A stretch of 64,000 nucleotides of DNA, from positions 69,346 to 133,345 of the forward strand of contig NZ_PIOC01000028.1 of assembly GCF_003369575.1 (NCBI RefSeq), written 5' to 3'. The position numbers were made by a program, and so were the translations under genes. The notes under the pieces are model-generated. The model did no database searches and had not been told where the DNA came from. It worked only from the letters and a program-made list of their open reading frames with translations. Source of the DNA: Oceanobacillus arenosus. GTDB taxonomy: Bacteria; Bacillota; Bacilli; Bacillales; Amphibacillaceae. Of this stretch, positions 1 through 8,659 are shown piece after piece (position 1 is the first letter of the stretch; each line of letters opens with the position of its first letter).

Positions 1-90
1 ATTAGGATGTTTATATGCTTCAATTAGAATGAAAATATCTCTTTTTATATTTTTTGCTCTGGTCTTTATATCAGTAAGTATTTCCCCCAT
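1..90 (-). CDS. DUF1232 (YkvA-like) membrane protein, N-terminal fragment
   Basis: The first 30 codons of a gene that runs off the left edge. The ATG is preceded by GGAGG six bases upstream. The residues (MGEILTDIKTRAKNIKRDIF, then ILIEAYKHPN) match the charged N-terminal helix of DUF1232/YkvA small membrane proteins, which usually continue with a DPRTPWYAK-like segment and a transmembrane stretch. The hydrophobic core lies outside the window, so the family call rests on the N-terminus alone. Function of the family is poorly known. Confidence 0.5.
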   Translation of the reverse strand, partial: MGEILTDIKTRAKNIKRDIFILIEAYKHPN

Positions 91-503
91 TTTTTCCTCC
101 ACTAATCATAAATTATTTCATATTAATAAAGTAACAAACGTGTTATTGAAAAACAACATCTGTTTCGTTGCTATTTTTATGATATAAACAAAAAATGTAA
201 AGAACTAGAAAACGAATGAAAACCAAAGGGTGGATTGTTTTTGCTTATTATATACCTTAGAAGCCTTCTTCATTAAGAGTCAGGATATGAGTAATAAAAG
301 TATATAAAAATGAAGGGATAATTGAGGATAACGGGGGATGACTTTAAGCTGAGTTTTCATTATACATTCAAATGATGAGCTATAGAGGTCAGCATAAAGG
401 ATAATAATACAACAAAAGGGAGAGGTTTAATAGTAAGGAAAGAATATGAACCTGGATAAAGATGTTTATCATCTTTCCTTACAATTTTAAAGGATAATAA
501 AGG
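91..503. other. intergenic region with a leader hairpin before the DedA-PAP2 gene
   Basis: About 410 bases without a convincing gene. It should hold the divergent promoters of the flanking genes. Near the right end, GTAAGGAAAGA (433-443) pairs with TCTTTCCTTAC (472-482), and inside it GATAAA pairs with TTTATC. This makes a leader hairpin ending about 20 bases before the start codon. No U-tract follows, so it is not an intrinsic terminator. I see nothing else in the stretch. Confidence 0.4.
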
Positions 504-1817
504 ATGATTTCAATGGGTGATATTACTGTATTTATTGATAAATTTGGATATATTGTGCTATTTGTTTCACTTTTACTGGAATTGATTGCTTTTCCATTGC
601 CAGGTGAAGTTTTAATGAGCTATACGGGATTTCTTGTTTTCCAAGGACGTTTAAATTGGATAGTTAGCATTTTGATTGCTGGTATCGGAGCTTGTATAGG
701 AATGACTATTTCTTACTGGATAGGTTTTAGGTTAGGAAAACCATTCTTCGAAAAATACGGTTCTCGCTTTCATATGGGTCCCGAACGATTGGAAAAATTC
801 TCCCTTTGGTTTAGTAAGTATGGGAATAAGTTGTTGCTTATTGCATATTTTATCCCGGGAATTAGACATTTTACTGGGTACTTTTCTGGAACTACCCGAC
901 TTCCGTTTCGAATATACGCCATTTTTGCATACAGCGGAGCGTTCATTTGGGTGACAATATTTATTACACTCGGCAAACTATTAGGTCCTCAGTGGGAGGC
1001 ATTTCACAGTTCCATAAAAAAGTACCTTATTATTGGAGGGATAGTAGCTTTAGTCATTTCAATTGCTGTCTTCATTTATAAAAAATTCAATGAAGAGATA
1101 AAAGATACCGTAATAAGAATGTTGAATCAAACTTTGACTATTTTTCATACAAGAAGACGAGTTGGTTTTCTAATAGCAATAACTTTTATTCTAACGCTGG
1201 GTCTTATGATTCTAATGTTTGGAATGATAGAGGATTTTCTCAGAAACGAATTTACGAATTTCAATTATATCGTGAGTTTACTGATCTCTTCCATCTTTAA
1301 TAACAACTGGACAGACACGATGGGAACACTCTCATTTCTAGGTTCAAAGCAAGTCCAATTTATTCTTCTCAGCTTTACCCTTATTTGGATTCTATTGAAA
1401 GGTGAAAATAAGTTAATTGTATTATTCTCTTTTGCAATCGTGATTGTAGGTGGAGAATTCTTTGAAGAAGGTTTAAGGAGATTTTTTCATTTTCTTTCTC
1501 CTGATTCTTATTCGTTTAAAGATCATTTTTTCTACCACTTTCCAAGTGAGCAATCGTTAATGAATTTCATCATTTATGGTTATACGGTATTTATTGGGGT
1601 ACGCTTTATAAGAAAGGCTTGGATCCATACCATTATTCCAATTGCGGGATTATTGGTGTTGATGCTTATTGCCATCAGTCGATTGTTTTTTGAAGTTGAA
1701 CTTCCAAGTGATATAGCTGCTGGCTACGTCTTCGGGGGAGTCTGGTTGGGTTTAAATATTCTTTTTCTGGAAATATTTAGATTACTGAGGAAAATAGATA
1801 TCGAGCCAATACATTGA
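504..1817 (+). CDS. DedA-family / PAP2-like fusion membrane protein
   Basis: A 437-residue integral membrane protein with two modules. Residues ~1-190 are a DedA (VTT/SNARE-associated) domain, with the typical FPLPGE near residue 31 and F-x-P-G-x-R (FIPGIRHFTGY) near 115. DedA proteins such as UptA have been linked to undecaprenyl-phosphate recycling. Residues ~215-430 align with PAP2 phosphatases, but the motifs are altered: LRRFFHFLSP for LKxxFxRxRP, PSEQ for PSGH, and SRLFFEVELPSD for SRxxxxxHxxxD. Both catalytic histidines are therefore replaced (Gln and Glu), suggesting a non-catalytic partner domain. The start may instead be ATG 513, which has AAAGGA at better spacing. Confidence 0.8.
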   Translation: MISMGDITVFIDKFGYIVLFVSLLLELIAFPLPGEVLMSYTGFLVFQGRLNWIVSILIAGIGACIGMTISYWIGFRLGKPFFEKYGSRFHMGPERLEKFSLWFSKYGNKLLLIAYFIPGIRHFTGYFSGTTRLPFRIYAIFAYSGAFIWVTIFITLGKLLGPQWEAFHSSIKKYLIIGGIVALVISIAVFIYKKFNEEIKDTVIRMLNQTLTIFHTRRRVGFLIAITFILTLGLMILMFGMIEDFLRNEFTNFNYIVSLLISSIFNNNWTDTMGTLSFLGSKQVQFILLSFTLIWILLKGENKLIVLFSFAIVIVGGEFFEEGLRRFFHFLSPDSYSFKDHFFYHFPSEQSLMNFIIYGYTVFIGVRFIRKAWIHTIIPIAGLLVLMLIAISRLFFEVELPSDIAAGYVFGGVWLGLNILFLEIFRLLRKIDIEPIH

Positions 1818-1917
1818 TTTTTAATAATTCTTCTTTTAAGGAAACATTGGAAAAGTAACAAATAGTAATAGCTAATAATAGGTGAATAGGTTCGCCTTTA
1901 AACGCGATTTGGCTAAT

Positions 1918-1960
1918 GACTCCTGTCGGTAATTCATACTGGCAGGGTCTTTTTATTTTT
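1918..1960 (+). terminator. probable intrinsic terminator after the DedA-PAP2 gene
   Basis: Imperfect stem GACTCCTGTC / GGCAGGGTC followed by a TTTTTATTTTT run, about 100 bases downstream of the stop codon and just before the cad operators. Confidence 0.5.
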
Positions 1961-1962
1961 CC

Positions 1963-2028
1963 ATTCAAATAATCACTTGAATGAGGTAGTGGAATAAGGT
2001 TATTATATATTCAAGCGAATACTTGAAT
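1963..2028 (+). promoter_or_regulatory. twin CadC operators and promoter of cadCA
   Basis: Two 20-bp sites of form ATTCAA-N8-TTGAAT lie at 1963-1982 and 2009-2028. The first overlaps a -35 TTGAAT (1977-1982). With an 18-base spacer this faces a -10 TATTAT (2001-2006). The second site lies just downstream of the -10. The layout and half-sites resemble the plasmid pI258 CadC operator (from memory), so repression by CadC and release by Cd/Pb/Zn is the natural reading. Confidence 0.75.
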
Positions 2029-2045
2029 GAGGATGGAGTGATAAT

Positions 2046-2414
2046 ATGAAGAATAAAGATACCTGTGAAATTTATTGTTATGACGAAGAAAAGGTCAATC
2101 GAATACAAAGGGATTTACAGACTGTAGATATTTCTAGTGTTGCTCAAATGCTAAAAGCTATGGCTGATGAAAATAGGGCGAAAATTACTTATGCTTTATG
2201 TCAAGATGTGGAACTATGTGTGTGTGATATTGCAAATATCGTTGGTATTACGGTTGCCAATACTTCTCATCACTTGCGAACACTACATAAGCAAGGTGTT
2301 GTGAAGTTTAGAAAAGAGGGAAAACTCGCCTTTTATTCGTTAAATGATGAACATATCAAGCAGATAATGATGGTTGCGTTAGCGCCAAAAAAAGAGGCGA
2401 ACGCCAATGTCTGA
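2046..2414 (+). CDS. cadC: CadC, ArsR-family cadmium/lead-sensing repressor
   Basis: A 122-residue winged-helix ArsR/SmtB repressor. The metal-site cysteines of staphylococcal CadC are at the same positions: Cys7 and Cys11 in the N-terminal arm (DTCEIYCYD), and Cys58 and Cys60 in ELCVCD. Cys52 is also present. The recognition helix follows ([16 protein letters not shown]). The gene overlaps cadA by 8 bases, implying translational coupling, and is preceded by two operators to which the protein should bind itself. Confidence is high because motif positions, length and neighbour all agree. Confidence 0.93.
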   Translation: MKNKDTCEIYCYDEEKVNRIQRDLQTVDISSVAQMLKAMADENRAKITYALCQDVELCVCDIANIVGITVANTSHHLRTLHKQGVVKFRKEGKLAFYSLNDEHIKQIMMVALAPKKEANANV

Positions 2415-4536
2415 TCAACAAGCTAAGCTATCTGATCAAGAATTGAAAACCTACCGTGTTCAAGGATTTACTTGCACGAATTGTGCAGGTATTTTTGAAA
2501 ATAATGTGAAGGAGTTACCTGGTGTTCAGGATGCGAAAGTAAATTTTGGAGCAGCTAAAATTTATGTGACAGGTTCCACAACGATTGAAGAATTAGAGAA
2601 GGCCGGAGCTTTTGAGAATTTAAAGATTCGAAATGAAAAAGAACATAGAGCAGAACATGAACCTTTCTGGAAGCAAAAAGAGAATATTAAGGTATATATA
2701 TCGGCCATTTTACTTGTTATTAGCTGGTTTTTAGGGGAGCAATATGGGAAAGAGCATATTCTTCCGACAATTGGTTATGCAGCTTCCATTTTAATTGGCG
2801 GATATTCGTTATTTATTAAAGGATTTAAAAATCTAAGTAGATTAAAGTTTGATATGAATACCCTAATGACTATTGCTATTATTGGTGCCGCACTGATTGG
2901 TGAATGGGGTGAAGGAGCAACCGTTGTTATCCTTTTTGCAATCAGTGAAGCATTAGAACGTTATTCAATGGATAAAGCTCGCAGTACCATTGAATCATTG
3001 ATGGATATAGCCCCAAAAGAAGCATTCATTCGTCGTGAAAATGAAGAAATGATGATCCAAGTTGAAGATATTCAAGTTGGCGATATTATGATCGTAAAGC
3101 CTGGTCAAAAATTAGCGATGGATGGAATGGTCATTAAAGGGACTTCTACGCTAAATCAGGCTGCCATTACAGGTGAAAGTGTTCCAGTAGCAAAGACATT
3201 TGATGATGAGGTGTTTGCAGGAACCTTGAATGAAGAAGGATTGCTTGAAGTTAAAGTAACAAAAAGAATGGAGGATACAACTCTTTCGAAAATTATTCAT
3301 TTAGTCGAAGAAGCGCAAGCAGAACGTGCTCCTTCTCAAGCGTTTGTCGATAAATTTGTAAAATACTATACACCAGCGATTGTGATTTTAGCTCTTTTAA
3401 TTGCTGTTATTCCATCACTATTTGGCGGTGCTTGGAGTGAATGGATTTATCAAGGATTAGCTGTATTAGTGGTTGGTTGTCCTTGTGCCTTGGTTGTTTC
3501 AACACCTGTTGCGGTTGTTACAGCTATAGGAAATGCTGCGAAAAATGGCGTTTTAATTAAAGGTGGTATCTATTTAGAAGAAACAGGACACTTGAAGGCG
3601 ATTGCCTTTGATAAAACAGGAACATTAACAAAAGGTGTTTCTGCTGTAACCGACATCCTAGCTATTGGCAGAAATCAAAATGAGTTGTTGCTAATCACAG
3701 CAGCTATTGAAAAGGGATCACAGCATCCACTTGCTTCAGCGATTATGCGAAAAGCAGAAGAAACTGGATTAAAATCCAATGATGTTTCAGTTGAGGATTT
3801 CCAATCGATTACGGGTAAAGGCGTTAAAGCGAAAGTAAATAACCAAATGTATTATGTTGGGAGCCCAAATCTTTTTGAAGAATTGCACGGAAGCATTGAA
3901 AGTGATAAAAAACAAACGATTGCAGAGATGCAGACTCAAGGAAAAACCGTTATGCTGTTGGGAACGGAAAAAGAGATGCTTGCGATTATTGCCGTAGCTG
4001 ATGAAATGAGGGAATCATCCAAAGAGGTCATTAGTAAATTGAACAATATTGGCATCGAAACAGTCATGCTTACAGGTGATAATCAAAGAACCGCAACTGC
4101 CATTGGAAAACAAGTAAGGGTTTCTAATATTAAAGCTGACTTACTTCCAGAAGATAAGCTGAACTTCATTAAAGAACTTCGTGAAAAACATCAAATTGTA
4201 GCGATGGTTGGGGATGGCGTGAACGATGCACCAGCACTTGCGGCTTCGAATGTTGGTGTAGCAATGGGTGGTGCTGGAACTGATACAGCCTTAGAAACGG
4301 CTGATATTGCCTTAATGTCTGATGATTTAAGCAAGTTGCCATATACCATCAAATTAAGTCAGAAGGCGTTAGTCATTATCAAACAAAACATTACCTTCTC
4401 TTTAGCAATTAAATTAGTTGCATTATTGTTAGTGATCCCTGGTTGGTTAACGCTGTGGATAGCGATATTTGCTGATATGGGGGCAACGTTGCTTGTGACA
4501 TTAAACAGCTTACGTTTGTTAAAAATAAAAGAATAA
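2407..4536 (+). CDS. cadA: CadA, cadmium/zinc-exporting P1B-type ATPase
   Basis: A 709-residue heavy-metal-exporting P-type ATPase of the plasma membrane. The N-terminal metal-binding domain carries GFTCTNCAG. The order of motifs is then TGES (actuator domain), [11 protein letters not shown] (the CPC ion-path motif of the Zn/Cd/Pb group), DKTGTLTKG with the phosphorylated Asp, SQHPLASAI (the HP motif) and [11 protein letters not shown]. Length is close to staphylococcal CadA (about 727). It overlaps cadC and shares its promoter, forming a two-gene resistance operon. Cd/Zn/Pb specificity is inferred from the CPC class and the CadC partner. Confidence 0.95.
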   Translation: MSDQQAKLSDQELKTYRVQGFTCTNCAGIFENNVKELPGVQDAKVNFGAAKIYVTGSTTIEELEKAGAFENLKIRNEKEHRAEHEPFWKQKENIKVYISAILLVISWFLGEQYGKEHILPTIGYAASILIGGYSLFIKGFKNLSRLKFDMNTLMTIAIIGAALIGEWGEGATVVILFAISEALERYSMDKARSTIESLMDIAPKEAFIRRENEEMMIQVEDIQVGDIMIVKPGQKLAMDGMVIKGTSTLNQAAITGESVPVAKTFDDEVFAGTLNEEGLLEVKVTKRMEDTTLSKIIHLVEEAQAERAPSQAFVDKFVKYYTPAIVILALLIAVIPSLFGGAWSEWIYQGLAVLVVGCPCALVVSTPVAVVTAIGNAAKNGVLIKGGIYLEETGHLKAIAFDKTGTLTKGVSAVTDILAIGRNQNELLLITAAIEKGSQHPLASAIMRKAEETGLKSNDVSVEDFQSITGKGVKAKVNNQMYYVGSPNLFEELHGSIESDKKQTIAEMQTQGKTVMLLGTEKEMLAIIAVADEMRESSKEVISKLNNIGIETVMLTGDNQRTATAIGKQVRVSNIKADLLPEDKLNFIKELREKHQIVAMVGDGVNDAPALAASNVGVAMGGAGTDTALETADIALMSDDLSKLPYTIKLSQKALVIIKQNITFSLAIKLVALLLVIPGWLTLWIAIFADMGATLLVTLNSLRLLKIKE

Positions 4537-4639
4537 AAGTAAGGTTTCCTAGCTGTTACCTTCCACTTCCCTATGCTAAATAGTTGGTATATTTGAGGAA
4601 AGAGCATGGAGAAAGAAGAGCAGGCAAGCAATATCATGA

Positions 4640-4870
4640 TTTAATCAAATTTTAATAAAAGTTGCTCCAAATAATATAGCACTTATCAATAAACTGGACT
4701 GGGTCAACCAGAAGACAGGCAGTGCAATTGGACTAACAACCATCCAGATAATCTCTGGATTAATTTTAGAAGAGCAATCCACACTGTTACAAACTATAGG
4801 CGGAATACTATTATTAGGTTCCACTTTTGTTAGTGAAATGCGGTTCAGCAGAATACAAGAAAATAAATAA
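4640..4870 (+). pseudogene. C-terminal remnant of a DMT-type membrane transporter
   Basis: An open frame of about 76 codons lacks a plausible start. It encodes a helix, a glutamate turn and a second helix (SAIGLTTIQIISGLILEE, then LLQTIGGILLLGSTFVSEMR), the usual ending of drug/metabolite transporters. The upstream two thirds of such a gene are missing; a stop codon lies directly before the frame. It looks like the tail of a gene removed when the cad operon or another segment was joined here. Confidence 0.45.
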
Positions 4871-4878
4871 AGAGATGA

Positions 4879-4914
4879 AGAATCCGCTTTGAATAATTTT
4901 TCAAAGCCGATTCT
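4879..4914 (+). terminator. stem-loop after the transporter remnant
   Basis: GAATCCGCTTTGAA pairs with TTCAAAGCCGATTC around an 6-base loop. Only a weak T-rich tract follows. Possibly the old terminator of the remnant gene. Confidence 0.35.
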
Positions 4915-4967
4915 ATTGTAATTCTACTTTCTAGCCTTTCTGTAATGAAATACACATATTATATTAA

Positions 4968-4982
4968 TTGATTAGTAATCTG
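4968..4982 (+). promoter_or_regulatory. operator-like motif TTGATTAGTAATCTG, copy 1
   Basis: Lies right after a -10-like TATATT and about 60 bases before the small CxxC protein gene. It matches two other copies, upstream of the MarR gene (5380) and of the dioxygenase gene (5899), with the shared core TTGANTAGTAA. The regulator is inferred to be the MarR protein encoded at 5421. Confidence 0.4.
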
Positions 4983-5042
4983 GTTGTAATCAGTAGATGT
5001 TAATCTTGAAGCTGTGCATTAAAACATCTAAGGGGCTACCAA

Positions 5043-5144
5043 ATGAATATAAAAGCAATCCTTTGTAAAATACTTAAGAAACATAAATATAACTACTATA
5101 CAGATAAATGTGTTAGATGCGGAAAAGAAAGAAAAATATCCTAA
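5043..5144 (+). CDS. 33-residue CxxC small protein, DUF1660-like
   Basis: Encodes MNIKAILCKILKKHKYNYYT followed by DKCVRCGKERKIS: an N-terminal cysteine, a basic-aromatic middle and one CxxC pair, which could bind zinc or a redox partner. The pattern resembles the small phage-associated DUF1660 family (LCKxxGHKW...C.RCG), though the central HKW is altered. It has an AAGGGG ribosome site and a clear terminator just downstream, both supporting a real transcript. A shared operator-like motif lies upstream. Function unknown. Confidence 0.5.
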   Translation: MNIKAILCKILKKHKYNYYTDKCVRCGKERKIS

Positions 5145-5152
5145 GACTAAAA

Positions 5153-5184
5153 CCTGACGTAAATTATTAAGCGTCAGGTTTTTT
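5153..5184 (+). terminator. intrinsic terminator of the CxxC small gene
   Basis: CCTGACG / CGTCAGG stem with a 12-base loop followed by TTTTTT, nine bases after the stop codon. Confidence 0.8.
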
Positions 5185-5340
5185 AATGGGATTTTGCTTC
5201 TCGTTTTTCATTCTTTATTTTATTTACTTGCGATCTCCAATAGTTTTGTTCCAGGGCCTGTCTGATGGAAAAGGAAAAATAGAGAGAATTGCAGGAGCAA
5301 TAAGGAAAAAGAAGATGATTAGGATATGTATATGCAAAAA

Positions 5341-5395
5341 TATACTGAATTCAAGATAATATCCTTATATTTTTATCAATTGAGTAGTAAAGTGA
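5341..5395 (+). promoter_or_regulatory. promoter region of the marR gene with two operator-like elements
   Basis: At 5341-5358 there is an inverted repeat centred on GAATTC (TATACTGAA/TTCAAGATA, 7 of 9 paired). It is similar to what I remember of MhqR operators. At 5380-5395 is TTGAGTAGTAAAGTGA, the second copy of a motif also found at 4968 and 5899. The motif lies downstream of a -10-like TATATT, a position that suits repression. Confidence 0.4.
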
Positions 5396-5420
5396 TAGTA
5401 ACGAAGGGAAGTGAGGCGTA

Positions 5421-5858
5421 TTGAGAAAAAGTACACTTGGTTCACTAATCTGGTTGCGTATTGCTCGATTTACGCATCAAAGTAATCTATTATCGAATGA
5501 ATTCTTAAAGCAATTTGGTATTACAACAGCTCAATTTGATATATTAAATCAGGTTTCTATTTATCAGCCGGTAATGCAAAGTGAACTTGCTGCAAAAGCG
5601 ACCGTCTCAGAGGGTGGAATATCGCGTATGCTCACTCGACTTGAGCAAGAGGGGTATATACAGCGGAAGCAAGATTGGAAAACCAAATGGATTAGCCTAA
5701 CGTCAAAAGGGGAAAGAAAAATCCAAGAAGTATTTGAACACCAGCTTGCCTTTCAAACGTCTATTCTAAATGAATGCTTAACAGAAAATGAGCAGAAAAC
5801 CTTATATAAACTCATGACAAAACTACAAAAACATACCGAATATAAATTAGAAGAATAG
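5421..5858 (+). CDS. MarR-family transcriptional regulator
   Basis: A 145-residue winged-helix dimer of the MarR type. The order is an N-terminal dimerisation helix, then [28 protein letters not shown] (recognition helix ~60-87), then a wing with TSKGERKI. Translation starts at TTG with GTGAGG six bases upstream. The adjacent, co-directional ring-cleaving dioxygenase suggests control of quinone or aromatic detoxification, as for MhqR, CatR or YodB in Bacillus. It is not the closest MhqR relative in this window; the regulator at 28033 looks nearer. The inducer is unknown. Confidence 0.85.
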   Translation: MRKSTLGSLIWLRIARFTHQSNLLSNEFLKQFGITTAQFDILNQVSIYQPVMQSELAAKATVSEGGISRMLTRLEQEGYIQRKQDWKTKWISLTSKGERKIQEVFEHQLAFQTSILNECLTENEQKTLYKLMTKLQKHTEYKLEE

Positions 5859-5898
5859 CTATCCTAGTGTAAATGGTATATTATTTTTTCATTATCAC

Positions 5899-5914
5899 TT
5901 GACTAGTAAACTGA
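5899..5914 (+). promoter_or_regulatory. operator-like motif TTGACTAGTAAACTGA, copy 3
   Basis: Located 17 bases before the dioxygenase start codon and downstream of a -10-like TATTAT (about 5880). Matches the copies at 4968 and 5380. Repression of the dioxygenase by the upstream MarR protein is inferred. Confidence 0.45.
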
Positions 5915-5931
5915 AAAAGGGAGAGCATACT

Positions 5932-6876
5932 ATGTATAAAATTCCAGGACATCATCACATTTCGATGATTACAAAAAACGCAAGTCAAAATAATCATTTT
6001 TACAAACAAGTACTTGGTTTACGTCGTGTAAAAGTAACAGTGAACCAGGACGATCCGTCGATGTATCACTTATTTTATGGCGACAAAACAGGTAGCCCAG
6101 GTACAGAACTAACCTTTTTTGAAATTCCTTTAGTAGGAACCACATATCATGGTACAAATGCGATCACTAGAATCGGGTTACTCGTTCCTTCTGAGGATAG
6201 TCTCGGGTATTGGAAAGCACGATTTGAGGAACATGGTGTGTACCATGGGGAAATCACTACCTATGCAAATCGATCTGCCTTGAAATTTGAGGATCCAGAC
6301 GGACTTCGTTTAGTGCTGCTCGTTTCAAACGGAGAAAAGATAGAGCACTGGGAAACATGGGAGAAATCTGAGGTACCCGCCGAACATCAGATTCAAGGAA
6401 TGGGTTCTGTGGAAATGACGGTGAAGAGACTTGAGAAAATGGCGAACACTCTTACAGAACTGTTTGGGTATACAGAGGTAAGCAGAAATGATAGAGAAGC
6501 GATTTATCAGTCTGTCAATGGAGAGGCCTTTGGAGAAATTGTAGTGAAATATTTGGACAGCCCTTCTGAGAAACCAGGACGCGGCAGTATTCATCATTTA
6601 GCGATTCGTGTAAAAGATGATGAAGAACTTAGGTTTTGGGATGAACAAGTGAAAAAAAGAGGCTTCCAATCTTCGGGTATTGTCGATCGTTTCTACTTTA
6701 AGAGTATATATTTCCGAGAATCAAACGGGATACTTTTTGAAATTGCAACAGATGGACCAGGATTTATAGTTGATGGGGATGTGGAACATTTAGGAGAAAA
6801 ACTTGATTTGCCGCCATTTTTAGAGGATAGACGAGCAGAAATTGAAGCAAAACTATCTCCGATTGAAGAGAAGTAA
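5932..6876 (+). CDS. ring-cleaving dioxygenase (VOC superfamily, MhqA/MhqO-like)
   Basis: A 314-residue protein with two tandem glyoxalase/extradiol-dioxygenase folds. It starts MYKIPGHHHISMITKNA, with His ligands HHIS at the first module and SIHHLAIRV plus an FEIATDGPG ending in the second. These fit the usual His-His-Glu iron site. Length and layout match Bacillus MhqA/MhqE/MhqO, hydroquinone-cleaving enzymes induced by quinone stress. The chosen ATG has a GGGAG site nine bases upstream; a longer in-frame start has no ribosome site. The MarR gene directly upstream is the likely regulator. Confidence 0.85.
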   Translation: MYKIPGHHHISMITKNASQNNHFYKQVLGLRRVKVTVNQDDPSMYHLFYGDKTGSPGTELTFFEIPLVGTTYHGTNAITRIGLLVPSEDSLGYWKARFEEHGVYHGEITTYANRSALKFEDPDGLRLVLLVSNGEKIEHWETWEKSEVPAEHQIQGMGSVEMTVKRLEKMANTLTELFGYTEVSRNDREAIYQSVNGEAFGEIVVKYLDSPSEKPGRGSIHHLAIRVKDDEELRFWDEQVKKRGFQSSGIVDRFYFKSIYFRESNGILFEIATDGPGFIVDGDVEHLGEKLDLPPFLEDRRAEIEAKLSPIEEK

Positions 6877-6907
6877 AATACTAACTTAATTTGTGCTAGA
6901 AAGATGT

Positions 6908-6966
6908 TTAGGCAATTCCCCCTGTGGTTACCTTAATCCAAAGGAGGAATTGCCTAATTTCATTTT
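6908..6966. terminator. bidirectional terminator
   Basis: A perfect 12-bp stem TTAGGCAATTCC / GGAATTGCCTAA with T-rich flanks on both strands, between the convergent dioxygenase and transporter genes. Confidence 0.75.
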
Positions 6967-6985
6967 TTAATATTATAAGTGCCTT

Positions 6986-7927
6986 TTAAATTATCTTAAT
7001 TAAAATCACACCGACGAACATTAATACGAGACCTAATATTTGAATTGGCGTAATTCGATTCTTCACTGATTTTAACAGCCCGAACTGTTCTACTAGGAGA
7101 CTGCCGACAATCTGACCGAATAGGGCAAGAATTATTGTTTGTCCGGTTCCAATTTGTCCAACAAGGAAAACATTAATTAGCACATATAGTCCGCCTATTA
7201 TACCTCCAAGCCACACCCACCAAGGAGCTGATTGCTTAATAGGCTCCTTGATATTAGTATAATTTCGATCCTTTAGACCGACTACAATAATTAGTGTCAC
7301 AGAGCCAATAAAGAACGAGACGAAGGCCGCTTGGAATGGGGAATGAAGGACGACCCCTAATTGCCCATTGACAGCTGCTTGAATGGACATTAACATTCCA
7401 GCACCAATCCCGATTAAACGCCATACCCATTGAATTGATTGATTTTCCCTTGGTACTGAGGGGAGCTTGCGTTTAGATATGATTTCCTGTACTACGACAG
7501 CTAATAAGACACCGATTAAGACCAGCAATACTCCGATCATCCGGTATATTCCGAAAGTTTGCTTTATCGAGTTAAACCAGCCAAAGTTATCAATTAGCAT
7601 CCCCATTACAATCATTCCCAAAATTGGCATAACCGTTGTCTGTACACTTCCGATTTTAGGAAAAAGCAATATATTAGTGGTTAGCGCAATCACACCACAA
7701 AAACCACCAAACCATATCCAAATCGGTTGACTAGTGAACAGGCTTACGGGAACTGCAAATGAGGAACCACTAGTAATAATGATAATAGCTAAAAAGATTG
7801 TTCCAACTAAAAATGAAACCATTGAAGCTAAAAAAGGTGAAACAACGAATTTTCTCAGTTGTGAATTGATAGCTGTTTGTACAGCTAATCCGAACCCGAT
7901 TCCAATACCTAAAAGAGCTGCTAGCAA
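6986..7927 (-). CDS. DMT-family transporter, duplicated YdcZ (DUF606) type
   Basis: A 313-residue membrane protein made of two homologous halves of about 150 residues. Each starts with a GxGxGxxxxxQxAxNxQL motif (GIGFGLAVQTAINSQLRK, then GAGMLMSIQAAVNGQLGV) and ends in a hydrophobic helix, giving about ten transmembrane segments. YdcZ proteins are usually single-domain and act in pairs; here the two are fused. Start is TTG with GGAG eight bases upstream. Substrate unknown. It is convergent with the dioxygenase gene and shares its terminator. Confidence 0.82.
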   Translation of the reverse strand: MLAALLGIGIGFGLAVQTAINSQLRKFVVSPFLASMVSFLVGTIFLAIIIITSGSSFAVPVSLFTSQPIWIWFGGFCGVIALTTNILLFPKIGSVQTTVMPILGMIVMGMLIDNFGWFNSIKQTFGIYRMIGVLLVLIGVLLAVVVQEIISKRKLPSVPRENQSIQWVWRLIGIGAGMLMSIQAAVNGQLGVVLHSPFQAAFVSFFIGSVTLIIVVGLKDRNYTNIKEPIKQSAPWWVWLGGIIGGLYVLINVFLVGQIGTGQTIILALFGQIVGSLLVEQFGLLKSVKNRITPIQILGLVLMFVGVILIKII

Positions 7928-8023
7928 TTATTTCACTCCATCTTGTGATCGTAGTTTTTTATTACGTTTTTAATTATGCCATAATTAGTAAAGGAATCTT
8001 AATTATTTGTATCAAGTTTTGCC

Positions 8024-8581
8024 TTATTTTTCATCAGGATAAAAGATAATAATATAAAATCTAACAAGTTCGTTTGAATCGTTTATATAAATATGTTCCG
8101 TATTTGCATGGAATTTAATCGTTTCGTCAGTATTTAATTCAAACTTTTCCTCTTGGATAAAAAGGGTAAGTGTGCCTTGTTTCATTAGTACATATTCCAC
8201 ACCGGTATGCTTTTCGGATATATGATTAAAACCTGGCTTTAGATCTACAGTAAAAACTTCAAACTTTTTTTCGGGATGAAACGGGAAGAGCGAATATACA
8301 AGATAATTTCCATCATTATCAACTACTGGGTTAAGCTCATTCATCTTGATCTTTTTAATTTTTGGCCTCTCCGGTTCCCTTAAAAAAGCCGAAAAAGATA
8401 CTTGCAGCCCATTTGCGATTTTCCAAAGAGTGGTGACTGTTGGATTTGATTTGCCATTTTCAATTTGTGCCAGCATTGCTTTACTAACCCCTGTCAGCTC
8501 TGAAACGCTATCTAGACTCAATCCTCGGTTTTTTCTCATTTTGGCAAGATTATTCGCGATTACTTCTTGAATAAATTCCAT
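8024..8581 (-). CDS. XRE-family regulator with C-terminal cupin domain
   Basis: A 185-residue protein. Residues ~5-62 form a Cro/CI helix-turn-helix (SLDSVSELTGVSKAMLAQIE). Residues ~105-180 form a cupin, probably the effector-sensing half. The ATG has AGGAG eight bases upstream; an upstream in-frame start has no such site. It is divergent from azlCD across a 78-bp gap. XRE-cupin regulators next to AzlCD are a recurrent arrangement, so control of azlCD is likely. Confidence 0.88.
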   Translation of the reverse strand: MEFIQEVIANNLAKMRKNRGLSLDSVSELTGVSKAMLAQIENGKSNPTVTTLWKIANGLQVSFSAFLREPERPKIKKIKMNELNPVVDNDGNYLVYSLFPFHPEKKFEVFTVDLKPGFNHISEKHTGVEYVLMKQGTLTLFIQEEKFELNTDETIKFHANTEHIYINDSNELVRFYIIIFYPDEK

Positions 8582-8659
8582 AATAAATCTCCTTGACTCT
8601 TTTTTGTGTTCATTATAACATATGTTTATACAATATAACATACAGAAGGTGGTGCAATT
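8582..8659. promoter_or_regulatory. divergent promoter region between the XRE-cupin gene and azlC
   Basis: A 78-bp gap holding the near-palindrome TTATAACATATGTTTATA and a second TATAACATAC half. It probably contains overlapping promoters and the XRE operator. Confidence 0.45.

Noticed and set aside
4359..4637. 92-codon minus-strand frame across the end of cadA
   Set aside because: Overlaps a certain gene on the other strand, and its product shows no family features; a shadow frame.
5041..6000. Defence or phage island suggested by the DUF1660-like small gene
   Set aside because: No integrase, capsid, nuclease or toxin-antitoxin gene nearby; neighbours are ordinary detoxification genes.
7467..7973. 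Two plus-strand frames opposite the YdcZ-type transporter
   Set aside because: Composition is the antisense of transmembrane helices; no ribosome sites.
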